This document shows, one piece after another, positions 40,237 through 49,499 of a stretch of 64,000 bases of DNA. Source of the stretch: Marinobacter sp. ELB17 (lineage in GTDB: Bacteria; Pseudomonadota; Gammaproteobacteria; Pseudomonadales; Oleiphilaceae). Each line of letters opens with the position of its first letter. Position 1 is the first letter of the stretch. The stretch covers positions 1 to 64,000 of the forward strand of contig NZ_AAXY01000010.1 in NCBI RefSeq assembly GCF_000169375.1. The letters run 5' to 3'. The position numbers and the translations under genes are program-made. The notes under the pieces are model-generated. The model saw only the letters and a list, made by a program, of their open reading frames with translations. It was not told the DNA's origin and made no database searches.

Positions 40237-41807
40237 CAGAATTGCTCCCACTGAGGTAATTTCATGGGCAACGTTAACTTGTCCGGCATCTGAGAGCGGC
40301 GAATATTTTCCTCGCGATGGACGGCTAACGATAAATAGGTCAGTCCTGCCCTTGCCGTTTTTAATATTCTTATTGTCTTTTCATTCAGCTCTTGCATTGA
40401 CAGGTGAAATGCCCACTGATCGGCAAATAATCCTTTTTCAGAGCGGTCGGTATAGTTCCATACATCATCATGGACTTTGAGATATTTGTGTTCCAAATGG
40501 TTTCGAACTGAGCGCAACATAAATGCATCGGGCTCCATTGTTTCACCCAAAGCAATATTGCCATATCGGTCATTTTCAACAAAATCCTTGCTTAGCCAGT
40601 AGAGCCCTCTTAAAGGAAGATTCTGTTGATTCTGAAAACAATCACGTAAAACCGGAGAATTCTTTCTATTGCCTCCTTTAAACCAAATGGACTGAAAGTT
40701 AATCGAACATTCCCGCATTCCCAACGACCAGTACTCGTTGATAAAGAATGCAATTTTATCGAATAGCGAATAAGCCATACGAAAAGCAATTTTGACCTGC
40801 TCAACAAAGATAGAGTATGCAGGATAATCCAAAGTATTGAATAGAAAGACTTTCTTATCCGAATAGTGTTTTTTGTGATTTTTAGATTCCATAATTCCTT
40901 GCCAACACAGAAAACGTGCGGAGGTAAATTCTTGTTTAATCTGGTTGAAGAACCCAATAAAATGAGGCGGCTCACCAATCGGCCGAACCATGTCAGGCAG
41001 GTTCAGAATATCCTGGGCGGCAATCGGATACGCACCAAGCTCATTAAGCGGAGACAAGAATAGTACATTATCCAAGGCCCACTCCCGGTAACGACGCTCG
41101 GTAAGTGACCGGCCCAAGGAGTGCTCCGTAAGTGAAACATGTTGAATCGATCTAAAATCGACATTTGACTCAATGTTCTCGGCCTTTTCTACCATGTTAT
41201 TTTTAATTTCTTGGTAATCAATTCGATCCCATATGATGCCTTTGTCGGTGACCGATCGAAGTAGGCTGCACGCCTCTTTGAAAATAACAATCTGATGGCC
41301 CGCGTCATAAATATGATGTGAATACGATTCGAGGCCAAACCCAAGATTTCCACGCGCCATCGCGAAGTTTGGCAAAACATTAATAGCGCGGGTCCAATGC
41401 TCGATTGCTTCTATCGGTCGCCCGATATGATTCAGTATATTTGCGGTATTTACCAATATTTGGCACTGCCTTGAAAGGTCAAGTGATTGAAAACCGGAAG
41501 ACCGCACCGCAGAACGCAAGTAATAAATTTCGTACAGGATCTCAGGCTGATTCCATTCCCATATATTTGATCCGTTGCGGTGATTTGCATAACGGATTAC
41601 TGACCAGGCATTGGCCCGAAAATAATTAAGTTCAACTAGTTGGCGTGCATCAAGATGTGCTTCTAATGCGTCGCATAGGCACAGCGCCTGCCTGGCCTGC
41701 TCAGGAAGTTCTTTGTCAGCGGCATCATCAACCAACTCGGCAATATGGTTCATTGATTCAAGCAGAGTATGCTGGCCAAGCTCCCAATCGGTATATTTAC
41801 GACTCAT
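40236..41807 (-). CDS. LA2681-type HEPN domain protein
   Basis: The 523-residue protein has a TPR-like helical first half (QILVNTANILNHIGRPIEAI, HWTRAINVLPNFAMARGNLG) and a C-terminal HEPN-type region with RNHLEH (R435 to H440), the Rx4H RNase motif. The region SIWFKGGNRKNS precedes it. This matches LA2681-like HEPN proteins, which are linked to defence loci and may be RNA-cleaving effectors. It overlaps hsdS by 4 bases and darT by 1 base, so it is translated in the same operon. The RNase role is inferred. Confidence 0.75.
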   Translation of the reverse strand: MSRKYTDWELGQHTLLESMNHIAELVDDAADKELPEQARQALCLCDALEAHLDARQLVELNYFRANAWSVIRYANHRNGSNIWEWNQPEILYEIYYLRSAVRSSGFQSLDLSRQCQILVNTANILNHIGRPIEAIEHWTRAINVLPNFAMARGNLGFGLESYSHHIYDAGHQIVIFKEACSLLRSVTDKGIIWDRIDYQEIKNNMVEKAENIESNVDFRSIQHVSLTEHSLGRSLTERRYREWALDNVLFLSPLNELGAYPIAAQDILNLPDMVRPIGEPPHFIGFFNQIKQEFTSARFLCWQGIMESKNHKKHYSDKKVFLFNTLDYPAYSIFVEQVKIAFRMAYSLFDKIAFFINEYWSLGMRECSINFQSIWFKGGNRKNSPVLRDCFQNQQNLPLRGLYWLSKDFVENDRYGNIALGETMEPDAFMLRSVRNHLEHKYLKVHDDVWNYTDRSEKGLFADQWAFHLSMQELNEKTIRILKTARAGLTYLSLAVHREENIRRSQMPDKLTLPMKLPQWEQF

Positions 41808-43387
41808 TCTTTTACCCTTGTCTTCACCGGAGACCGCCCGGCTCTTTCTGAATGAATACGGGCAAGCAGGGCGCTGGCGGGTTCGTCGTTTGGGTCTTGC
41901 GGGACGAGTTTGCCGGAGAAGGCTTTTTTCAGGATGGACTGGCGGAGGACTTCGGATTTCTTGAGTTGCACTTCAATCTCGTACTCAGCAACCGCGATAT
42001 TTGGAGTGCTGATCTCAAGAAACTTTAACAGCTCAACTTGCTCAACCATCGAAGGCAAAGGCACAATTAAATTCTGAATCTCGCCAGTGTTGATGTTGTT
42101 CACGCCACTAGTTGACTTTGCGGCACTTTCGATCTGTCGTCTTAATAGGTGACTAGTTAGAACCGAAAGTAAAAAAAACGGGGCGACTAAATCATGGTTT
42201 GGACGCAATCGAATAAGATAGCCAGCAAATAAAAAATCAGTATCTTCCTCTGCGATTAGGGCGCAACTACCAACGAGAGAAACACTACCATTTGAGCGGA
42301 TAGTGAGCAGGTCGCCTTTTGCAAGTGCTAGTGCTTTGACTTCATGCTCTTCAAATGAAGCGAATTTCAGATTAGACGAATCTATAGCGCCATGAGAAAT
42401 GTTTGGAATTCTTAGTACACCTACCTGGCCGGAATCATAGGAGCATTTTTTTGAAGTGCCATACGTTGGCTCCTCAATTAACAAGCCCAAGCGGACATAT
42501 GTCCATCCGACAGGCAACTGGGGAAAATTTCTTGTTTCGTTTTCTGAAGTTTCTTTTAATGCAGCAAGTTTTTTTGGCTTCCCCGGCTTATTCTCTTTTT
42601 TGCCATTTTCCTCCCACATCTTGACGGCGACCTGCCATTCTTGCAGTTTTTGCTGGTAGCGGGCCTGGCGTTCCTGTTGGATGCGGGCGAGGAGTTGTTG
42701 AGGTGTTTCCAGTTTGTCCTTGTTTTGTTCGCGCCACTTCGCGGTGAGCTTGCCTTCGAAGGCGTGTTTGAGCACGGCCTGGCGGTAGACTTTGAGTTGC
42801 TCGCGGGCTGTTTTCAGGGATTCGATGCCCTTGTCCAGTTCGGAGAATAGGGTTTCGATTTTGGCGACGATGCGGTGTTGTTCGTTTAGAGGTGGCAGCG
42901 GCAATGGAATCGTTGCCAAATTGCCTCTCGAAATTCTTTTCCGAGTTGAACCGGACTGCAGCGCGCTAATTTTTCCTCGGATAGACGGGCTATTTATCAG
43001 GTACATCATAAATTTAGCGTTAACTCTTGAATCGCCAAATCGAATTGCACAAATATCAACCACAGTGACATATCGACCATCCTCGTCCAGAGGGAAAATA
43101 CAACACCGGCCTAGCGGATCCGGCATACGCGCAACGAGAATATCTCCGGCCCTAAGAAAGGTGCAGTTCAATTCACGGGCTTTTGATCTCGTAAGAAATC
43201 TTGAGGATTTATCTAAAAACCTTCCATCCCCGATATCTGCCAATTGGATTAGTCTGACATCGCCATTCGGGTCTTGATCCTTGCTTTCTACCCAATCACC
43301 ATCCTTGAATATTCCACCTTTTCCTACGACGTCCTCAATTACGCATTCGACCCAACCATCCGCCAGCTCGTTTAATTCTGCACTCAC
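41804..43387 (-). CDS. hsdS: Type I restriction specificity subunit HsdS
   Basis: The 527-residue protein has two target-recognition domains. A conserved central region (PLPPLNEQHRIVAKIETLFS, then LDKGIESLKTAREQLKVYRQ, about residues 170-215) forms the first coiled-coil spacer, and a similar repeat occurs at the C-terminus (SMVEQVELLKFLE to QSILKKAFSGKLV). The two half-sites would define a split DNA target. The recognition sequence cannot be read off. It overlaps hsdR and the HEPN gene by 4 bases each. Confidence 0.93.
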   Translation of the reverse strand: MSAELNELADGWVECVIEDVVGKGGIFKDGDWVESKDQDPNGDVRLIQLADIGDGRFLDKSSRFLTRSKARELNCTFLRAGDILVARMPDPLGRCCIFPLDEDGRYVTVVDICAIRFGDSRVNAKFMMYLINSPSIRGKISALQSGSTRKRISRGNLATIPLPLPPLNEQHRIVAKIETLFSELDKGIESLKTAREQLKVYRQAVLKHAFEGKLTAKWREQNKDKLETPQQLLARIQQERQARYQQKLQEWQVAVKMWEENGKKENKPGKPKKLAALKETSENETRNFPQLPVGWTYVRLGLLIEEPTYGTSKKCSYDSGQVGVLRIPNISHGAIDSSNLKFASFEEHEVKALALAKGDLLTIRSNGSVSLVGSCALIAEEDTDFLFAGYLIRLRPNHDLVAPFFLLSVLTSHLLRRQIESAAKSTSGVNNINTGEIQNLIVPLPSMVEQVELLKFLEISTPNIAVAEYEIEVQLKKSEVLRQSILKKAFSGKLVPQDPNDEPASALLARIHSERAGRSPVKTRVKE

Positions 43388-46158
43388 GCCACCAACTCCC
43401 GATTCAATTCCTCAATCACGTCATCCATCCCATCACCAAACAATTGATACATCCTTCCCATACCGCCTTTGCTGTCAAACGGTGCCATTTCCAGGTCATC
43501 GCGTTCGACATGGAAAGAGCTGATGATGTGGTCGCGGACCATTTGTAGCCAGGCCATTTGTTCCTCGTTGAATTTTTCACCGGCGCCGCTGTGGTGTTGC
43601 ATGATCCAGCTTTGGAAGTTGCGGCGCACGGTGGCGGCGTAGGTCGAAAGGGTGTTGTCCAGCCCGGTGACGCGGCGAAGCAGGGCTACCAGCGCAGTCA
43701 GGTCGCCGATGGGGCTGTCGCCCTTGTAGTTGTCCAAATGGGCGTAGGCTTGCCAAATGCGCAGTGGGGCCAGCTTGGGACGGTCGCTGCGCAGGCGTTC
43801 GAGCAGTTCACGGATCATCTGATAGGTGATGTCGCTGCGGCGGGCCGGGGTCTGGAAGTAGATGCTCAGGGCTTCTATGTCGTCGCGGTGCTCTTGCAGG
43901 TAGTCGGCAAATTCCTGGGTGAGGGCTTTGGCGTTGTCTTCGGTGTCGCCTGCCCACTCTGCAGCGATAACGCTGTCCAGGTCGTCGTGGACGAGGGTTT
44001 GTTCTTTATCGCGGCGGATGCTGTCGATCAGTTCCACCAGCTCACCGTTAAATACGTTGGCGGCCTGGCCGACCAGTTGTTCGCGGGCCTGATCACGGGC
44101 GCTGTCACCGGGGTTGGTGCCTTCTGGTTGCCCGGCGAGGGTCAGGGCTGTTTGCTCGATGGTGTCCGGGTTGATGGCGTTGAAGAGTTCGCCAACAATC
44201 AACAGCAGCGGTTTGCCGCCGGCTTTTTCACTGATGCGGGCGCGCTCTTTGTCGTCCAGTTGTTTGTCCAGCCGGGCGAGGCGGGCAGCCAGTGAGCTGA
44301 CGGTATCTTCGTCGTGCTGGCCCATCATCACACCCATGGCGAGATTCTTCAGTGACACGCCGGGTCTGGTAATCAGCGGCTGGCTGGCGGTTTTCAGGGA
44401 TTTGGTGACGCCGATGGAATCGACAATCACATAATGGGTTTTGGCGGTAGTGGCAGAGGGCGTGACTTTTTTCAGGCTGTCGGCATCCAGGGTGCGAGTA
44501 CCTCGGCCTTTCATCTGTTCAAAGTAGTTGCGGCTTTTGACGTCGCGCATGAACAGCAAGCATTCCAGTGGTTTGACGTCAGTGCCGGTGGCAATCATGT
44601 CTACGGTGACGGCAATGCGCGGGTAGTAATCGTTGCGAAACTGGGCGAGCACAGATTTCGGGTCTTCTTCGATCTTATAGGTGATCTTTTTACAGAACTG
44701 GTTGCCCTCGCCAAACTCCTCGCGCACGGAGTTGATGATATCGTCGGCGTGGCTGTCGGTTTTGGCGAAGATGAGGGTTTTAGGTACTTCTTTCCGTCCG
44801 GGGAATATGTCCGGTAGTTTTTCTTTGAAGGTACGAATCACAGTGCGGATCTGGTCCGGGTTGACGATATCGCGATCGAGCTGCTTGCCGGTGTAGGCTT
44901 CGTCTTCGTCCTGAATCTCCCAGCGTTTTTTGCGGGTCAGGCGTTCACGTTTTTCAATCTGCTGCTGGGCGGTCAGCACGCCACCCTGTTTAGTCTTTTC
45001 AGTTTCGATGACATAGATTTCATTGCCCACGTTGACGCCATCGGCTACGGCTTTTTCGTGATCGTATTCACTGACTACGTTTTTGTTGAAAAAGCCATAG
45101 GTGCGGTTATCCGGTGTGGCAGTGAGGCCAATCAGGTAGGCATCAAAGTATTCGATGACTTGCCGCCACAGGTTGTAGATCGAGCGGTGGCATTCGTCGA
45201 TGACGATAAAATCGAAGAACTCCGGCGGTATCTTTTGGTTATACACCACCGGCAGCGGGGTTTTGTTCAAAAGATTGGCGCCGATCAGCGGGCTTTCCTC
45301 TGTAGCTTCATCCAGGTCTTCACCCTTGAGCAGGGAGTACATGCGCTGGATGGTGCTAATGCTGACCTGGGTGTCGGTGGCCATAAAAGACGATTTGAGC
45401 CGCTGCAAGCTGTACAGCTCGGTAAACTTGCGATTGTCGTCATTGGGCAGAAAGGCCATGAATTCCTGCTCGGCCTGTTCACCGAGGTTTTTGGTGTCCA
45501 CAAGAAACAGGATGCGTTTGGCACCGGCGTGTTTCAGCAACCGGTAGCTGGCAGTAATGGCGGTAAAGGTTTTGCCGGAGCCAGTAGCCATTTGTACCAG
45601 GGCGCGGGGTTTGTCCTGTTTGAAGGATTCTTCTAGATTGGTAATGGCGGTGATCTGGCAGTCGCGCAAGCCGTCATGAACCAGTGGCGAAAGCTGTTGC
45701 AAGCGGGCACGCAAAGTTGCTGGCTGACTCAACCATTCTGCCAGGGTTTCTGGCCGGTGGAAGTTGAAAACTTCGCGTGAGCGAGGGGCAGGGTCTCCGC
45801 CGTCGGTGAACCGGGTAATCACACCAGTGCTTTCGTATACAAAACGCAGGGCGGTTGGGTTGTTGACCCATTTCAGGGTCGCATTGGCATAACCCTGCGA
45901 CTGATCCTCCACCATCGTAATCTTATGGCCCCAATCTTCCGGCTTGGCCTCAATCACGCCAGCGGCTTGTTTAGCCACAAACAGTACATAGTCGGCTGGG
46001 CCAACGTCGGTTTGGTATTCACGGACGGCTATTCCGGGGCCAGCATTCAGGTTGATCGATTTCTTATCCTGCACCAGCCAGCCGGCTGCAATCAGCTGGC
46101 TGTCTATCCGGTCACGAGCTTTTTGTTCCGGGTTCTGGTTTGCCGAGGGCTTGCTCAT
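43384..46158 (-). CDS. hsdR: Type I restriction endonuclease subunit HsdR
   Basis: The 924-residue protein has an N-terminal PD-(D/E)XK nuclease motif (D56, E70, K72 in VIEAK), Walker A ATGSGKT (191-197), DECH (321-324), a LTATP motif, and a C-terminal helicase lobe and helical domain. It translocates DNA and cleaves it away from unmethylated sites. It is the first gene of the operon hsdR-hsdS-HEPN-darT-darG. No inactivating change is seen. Confidence 0.93.
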   Translation of the reverse strand: MSKPSANQNPEQKARDRIDSQLIAAGWLVQDKKSINLNAGPGIAVREYQTDVGPADYVLFVAKQAAGVIEAKPEDWGHKITMVEDQSQGYANATLKWVNNPTALRFVYESTGVITRFTDGGDPAPRSREVFNFHRPETLAEWLSQPATLRARLQQLSPLVHDGLRDCQITAITNLEESFKQDKPRALVQMATGSGKTFTAITASYRLLKHAGAKRILFLVDTKNLGEQAEQEFMAFLPNDDNRKFTELYSLQRLKSSFMATDTQVSISTIQRMYSLLKGEDLDEATEESPLIGANLLNKTPLPVVYNQKIPPEFFDFIVIDECHRSIYNLWRQVIEYFDAYLIGLTATPDNRTYGFFNKNVVSEYDHEKAVADGVNVGNEIYVIETEKTKQGGVLTAQQQIEKRERLTRKKRWEIQDEDEAYTGKQLDRDIVNPDQIRTVIRTFKEKLPDIFPGRKEVPKTLIFAKTDSHADDIINSVREEFGEGNQFCKKITYKIEEDPKSVLAQFRNDYYPRIAVTVDMIATGTDVKPLECLLFMRDVKSRNYFEQMKGRGTRTLDADSLKKVTPSATTAKTHYVIVDSIGVTKSLKTASQPLITRPGVSLKNLAMGVMMGQHDEDTVSSLAARLARLDKQLDDKERARISEKAGGKPLLLIVGELFNAINPDTIEQTALTLAGQPEGTNPGDSARDQAREQLVGQAANVFNGELVELIDSIRRDKEQTLVHDDLDSVIAAEWAGDTEDNAKALTQEFADYLQEHRDDIEALSIYFQTPARRSDITYQMIRELLERLRSDRPKLAPLRIWQAYAHLDNYKGDSPIGDLTALVALLRRVTGLDNTLSTYAATVRRNFQSWIMQHHSGAGEKFNEEQMAWLQMVRDHIISSFHVERDDLEMAPFDSKGGMGRMYQLFGDGMDDVIEELNRELVA

Positions 46159-46693
46159 ACGGACTCCATGTTTTTATCCCGGTGAGCCTTGGCAATGCCC
46201 TGTCTCATGAGAAATACTTCGGCAAATTCCTGATAGAGCAAAAAACTTACCCTGTTGCCGCAGGGTTGTCGATGTTCAGGCAGCTGGTTTATCACGGTAC
46301 ACTGCAGTTAGTGTTCACACTTCCCTGCAAGGTGCTGCCCCCTCTGGAGTTGGGTCAGCATGTATAATTTATCGCCATTGTAGCAGTTATCGCAGTAGCG
46401 CATGTCGCGACACAAAAACAGGACAGATTTATTTTTTGGTTGGATTTTCTTGAACTGTGTTTCCGACGTCGCCGTGGAACAATGCGTTAAAACAAAGGAC
46501 GTTAAAACATGAAATGGCGATTCAGAAAGAGCTTAACCGGCTTGCGAGTGCTAAATTTCTGAAGCTTTCTGACTCTGGTGTGGAATACTTGGCCTGATTT
46601 TTCCGGTTCTGCTGTTTGGCATCGGTGCTATCGCAGTGAATGCTGTTTCGAACTTTTTTATGGGAGCAGCCGCACTGGCCGCTTAATACCCGA
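46159..46693. other. Intergenic region upstream of hsdR
   Basis: The stretch holds the presumed hsdR promoter (minus strand; TATACA-like -10 near 46358-46366) and one copy of the GGACAGATTTATTTT repeat. A possible remnant starts at ATG 46509 (MKWRFRKSLTGL), which recalls DUF4236 proteins but stops after 17 codons. No complete gene is visible. Confidence 0.4.
46417..46440 (+). repeat. Dispersed repeat B, copy 1
   Basis: The word ACAGGACAGATTTATTTTTT belongs to a short repeat also seen at 51616, 54592, 55771, 56377 (inverted) and 58581, always between genes. Such sequences resemble the tips of REP-associated transposase elements, but no transposase of this family is present in the window. Confidence 0.6.
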
Positions 46694-47605
46694 TCATAAC
46701 TCCCGGCGATTCTGCCAAGGCTTCTCGGGAGAACTCGTATTCCGGGCTACCGCAATGCGCTGGTTGGCCCGGCCGAGAATCTTTTTCTGCAGTTTCGTTT
46801 CCCAGTCCAGTGCCACCTTGTCGGTTGCGTTCCAACTGCGGTTAAACAGCAGTTTGCTGGCTGCAACAGCATCCGGAGACCGTTCCGCCAGTTCTCGGGC
46901 AAAGGTAAGAGCGTCAGCCATCGGGTCATCGCTGATTCGGGTAACCAGCCCCATCGCCTTTGCTTCGGTGCCATTGAAGCGACGCGCGGTCATGGTCAGT
47001 TCTTTGGCAAGATCGATAGGGATCAGTTCGCGCAGGGTTACCGCCAGGCTCATGTCTGGAATGAGTCCCCACTTACTCTCCATAACCGAGAACTCGCAGT
47101 CGGCGCTAGAGAATCGGAAATCGGCCCCTAATGCAATCTGCAAGCCGCCGCCAAAGCAGTAACCGTGGGTAACGGCAATCACCGGTGCAGGCACGTCGCG
47201 CCAGAGATATCCAACATCCTGAGCGAGATTGCTGATCTTGCGCCCTGGCTTGAAAAGTAGCTTGAGGAAGTTCACCGGGTTTCGGGAAACGGTTTTTATG
47301 TCCAGGCCGGAGCAGAAAGCTTCGCCTGCGCCACATAGAATAATAACGCGCACGCTGCGGTCTTTTTTTAGTGCTTTGGCGGCTTTAGTAACGGCATCGA
47401 ACATGGGCATGTCCAGACCGTTGTATTTGTCTGGTCTATTCAAGGTGACCGTGGCGATCCCGTCCTCGATATCGATCAGTACCCGTTCCTGTTTTTGCGG
47501 CGGTGCTTTCGGTTGCTCTACTTGTGGCTGCTTTACTTCTGGCTGATCTACTTTTGGAGAGAGGCGTGCGCTCATATCGTTGGTTCCGTTCATCAGTAGC
47601 GCCAT
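46694..47605 (-). CDS. Crotonase/enoyl-CoA hydratase family protein
   Basis: The 303-residue protein has a crotonase fold: VTLNRPDKYNGLDMPMF, the oxyanion-hole region AFCSGLDIK, and APVIAVTHGYCFGGGLQIAL. An acidic residue in the typical active-site position follows in EFSVMESKWGLIPD. An N-terminal extension of about 40 residues carries Pro/Gln/Lys repeats (PEVKQPQVEQPKAPPQ) not found in the core family; a later ATG (47575) is also possible as the start. The acyl-CoA substrate is unknown. Confidence 0.87.
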   Translation of the reverse strand: MALLMNGTNDMSARLSPKVDQPEVKQPQVEQPKAPPQKQERVLIDIEDGIATVTLNRPDKYNGLDMPMFDAVTKAAKALKKDRSVRVIILCGAGEAFCSGLDIKTVSRNPVNFLKLLFKPGRKISNLAQDVGYLWRDVPAPVIAVTHGYCFGGGLQIALGADFRFSSADCEFSVMESKWGLIPDMSLAVTLRELIPIDLAKELTMTARRFNGTEAKAMGLVTRISDDPMADALTFARELAERSPDAVAASKLLFNRSWNATDKVALDWETKLQKKILGRANQRIAVARNTSSPEKPWQNRREL

Positions 47606-47688
47606 GCATTCGTCAACGCCACTATATTAGTCTGATGCTACGCTTGAGCAAGTCAAAGCGGAGCGGGCTAAGGGGGTTGCCTGCACGC

Positions 47689-48657
47689 TTATGCGCTCAG
47701 ACATATCAGCGACAAATCCTTCTCCAGCCGGTAAGCGTCGAAATCCCGGGCCATAAATAGCGGGCCCAGATAGTGTTGCATGGCTTCGGCTGCCAATTGG
47801 TTGATGTTGGGTGTGACGCCCGGCGCGGACTGGTAGCGTGAGCTGAAGTGGGTAAGTACCAGGTTAGGCAGTTGGGCCTGTTGAGCAAACCGGCCCACCT
47901 GTTCTGCGGAGCTGTGCTGTGGCCAGGGCCCAACCCGATCGGCCACGTCCTGAGTGTAGGTGGCTTCGTGAATCAGCGCATGGCTGCCTTTGCAGGCGCC
48001 GGTCAGCAGGGTAGGGTCGTCATTGTCGCCGGCGACGATCAGGCGGCGGGCAACGCGGGGCGTTTGTGTGTAATCGGCACTCCTTAGCAGGCGTCCATCC
48101 TCCTGCATCACGTCATTGCCTTTCTGCAATTCCCCCCAGTTGGGTCCGGGCTCGATGCCGTCCTCGTTCAGCTTGTCCTGCAACAGTTGTCGCTCAATGT
48201 TTCGCTCAGTGAACACGTAGGCACGGCAAGGTACTCGATGGGACAACGCCACGTTCGTCACCCCGAAGTCTTGATCCTTCCAGCAGAAGTCCGGTGCTTC
48301 GGAATTGATGAAGTTCAGGGTATAGCCGAGACTGGAGTCGCTGTTTTCGAGCGTTGCGTTGATGAAGCGTTGAGTTTGGACCGGGGCGACGATGTCCAAA
48401 GGTTCTGTGCGGCCCAGCATTGAAGCACTGGTGAGCAGCCCCGGCAGGCCGAAGGTGTGGTCACCGTGGATATGGGTGATGAATATTGCCCGCAGTTGCA
48501 TCACCGAGTAGTGAGCGCGTAGTAGTTGGTGCTGAGTGCCTTCGCCACAGTCCACCAGGTACCAGGGTTTGTGGCCAGAGTGCGACAGGGCCAGGGCGGT
48601 TACGTTGCGTGAACGTGTCGGTGTTCCGGCAGACGTGCCCAGGAAGGTGAATTCCAT
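47689..48657 (-). CDS. rnz: Ribonuclease Z
   Basis: The 322-residue metallo-beta-lactamase-fold enzyme has the zinc motif HIHGDH near residue 61, an N-terminal FLGTSAGTPT strand, the LVDCGEGTQHQLL segment and the C-terminal LTHFSSRY motif of RNase Z. It removes 3' trailers from pre-tRNAs in the cytoplasm. The gene starts 16 bases after the stop of the oxygenase-like gene and may be co-transcribed with it. Confidence 0.92.
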   Translation of the reverse strand: MEFTFLGTSAGTPTRSRNVTALALSHSGHKPWYLVDCGEGTQHQLLRAHYSVMQLRAIFITHIHGDHTFGLPGLLTSASMLGRTEPLDIVAPVQTQRFINATLENSDSSLGYTLNFINSEAPDFCWKDQDFGVTNVALSHRVPCRAYVFTERNIERQLLQDKLNEDGIEPGPNWGELQKGNDVMQEDGRLLRSADYTQTPRVARRLIVAGDNDDPTLLTGACKGSHALIHEATYTQDVADRVGPWPQHSSAEQVGRFAQQAQLPNLVLTHFSSRYQSAPGVTPNINQLAAEAMQHYLGPLFMARDFDAYRLEKDLSLICLSA

Positions 48658-48673
48658 CGTTCCTCGTTTTCGC

Positions 48674-48976
48674 TCAGTTTTGGGTCAACGCAAAACTGAG
48701 TAGCCAGCGGTTGCCGCGCTCAATCTTCGAAACCCGGTGTTGGTAGAGGTCCGGCCGGAAGAGTATGACTCTCCCAAACAGATTGAATACGTTTTTTTCG
48801 CAGATGAACTCACCGCCGGCTTTGGGCTTAACCAGTACGCAATTGAGCTTGTACAGCCGGCCTTCGGATACCATGTCCACGTGGGGAACCACCTTGTGGC
48901 CCTCCGGGTAACGCACCAGGTAAATGCTCAAGCGTTTGGAGTAGAAGAGAATCCGGGTTTTTATGTTTAATGCCAT
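48674..48976 (-). CDS. Small 2-oxoglutarate/Fe(II) oxygenase-like protein
   Basis: Using the ATG at 48976, the protein has 100 residues. It contains PHVDMVSEGRLYKLNCVLVK with a H-x-D pair, a later His in LYQHRVSKI and an Arg in GNRWLLSF, the usual iron and 2-oxoglutarate ligands of the double-stranded beta-helix oxygenases. It is short but keeps all ligands. It precedes rnz on the same strand. The substrate is unknown. Confidence 0.6.
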   Translation of the reverse strand: MALNIKTRILFYSKRLSIYLVRYPEGHKVVPHVDMVSEGRLYKLNCVLVKPKAGGEFICEKNVFNLFGRVILFRPDLYQHRVSKIERGNRWLLSFALTQN

Positions 48977-49099
48977 CGTGTGCGTGTTCGCCTGGAAGTA
49001 AATTCCCCACAATTGTGCGCGCGGAGCGCGAGAATTTAAAGAGGCCTGCTCTCAGAATGGGGCTCTACAGGGAGAATTTCATTGAGTTAGAAATGGTTA

Positions 49100-49320
49100 C
49101 TACTCCAGAACCTTCGGCCAATTCACATCCGCCTGACGAATAAGCCCGTCAGGACTTTTTAGCCACTGGTCTTGCACGAACTGGTTGTAGTTCAGGTAAA
49201 GGTAGCGCCTTGGTATTCGGCGGTGTTGCTCAGTAGGCCGGTGTAGACTGGTGATTCTAAAGCCATTGCGCTGGTTGTGAAGGTCAGCATAGCGGCGATC
49301 AACCCTAAGAGCCTGTTCAT
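49100..49320 (-). pseudogene. YHS-domain secreted protein with internal deletion
   Basis: The start encodes a signal peptide (MNRLLGLIAAMLTFTTSAMA) and ALESPVYTGLLSNTA. After a deletion another frame gives YLYLNYNQFVQDQWLKSPDG, IRQADVNWPKVLE and a stop, the C-terminal part of the same family. The whole YHS core between them (about 55 residues) is missing and the frame is shifted. Confidence 0.6.
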
Positions 49321-49499
49321 GTCACTTTCCCCTTTGGGTGACGGAGAGAGTTACTGAGAAGACGTTGAGAGGGTTTTGTTACGTAAAATTTTACTATAAA
49401 GATGCCTCCGCGATCGGATTTGGCGTCATCATCTGAAAACGCCAATTCGGTGTCCAACGGGTCCACACCTTCATGGTCATGATGCAGAAACTCCGGTAA

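Noticed and set aside
43558..44295. 245-residue plus-strand frame inside hsdR
   Set aside because: It is antisense to the conserved hsdR helicase region and shows no domain of its own.
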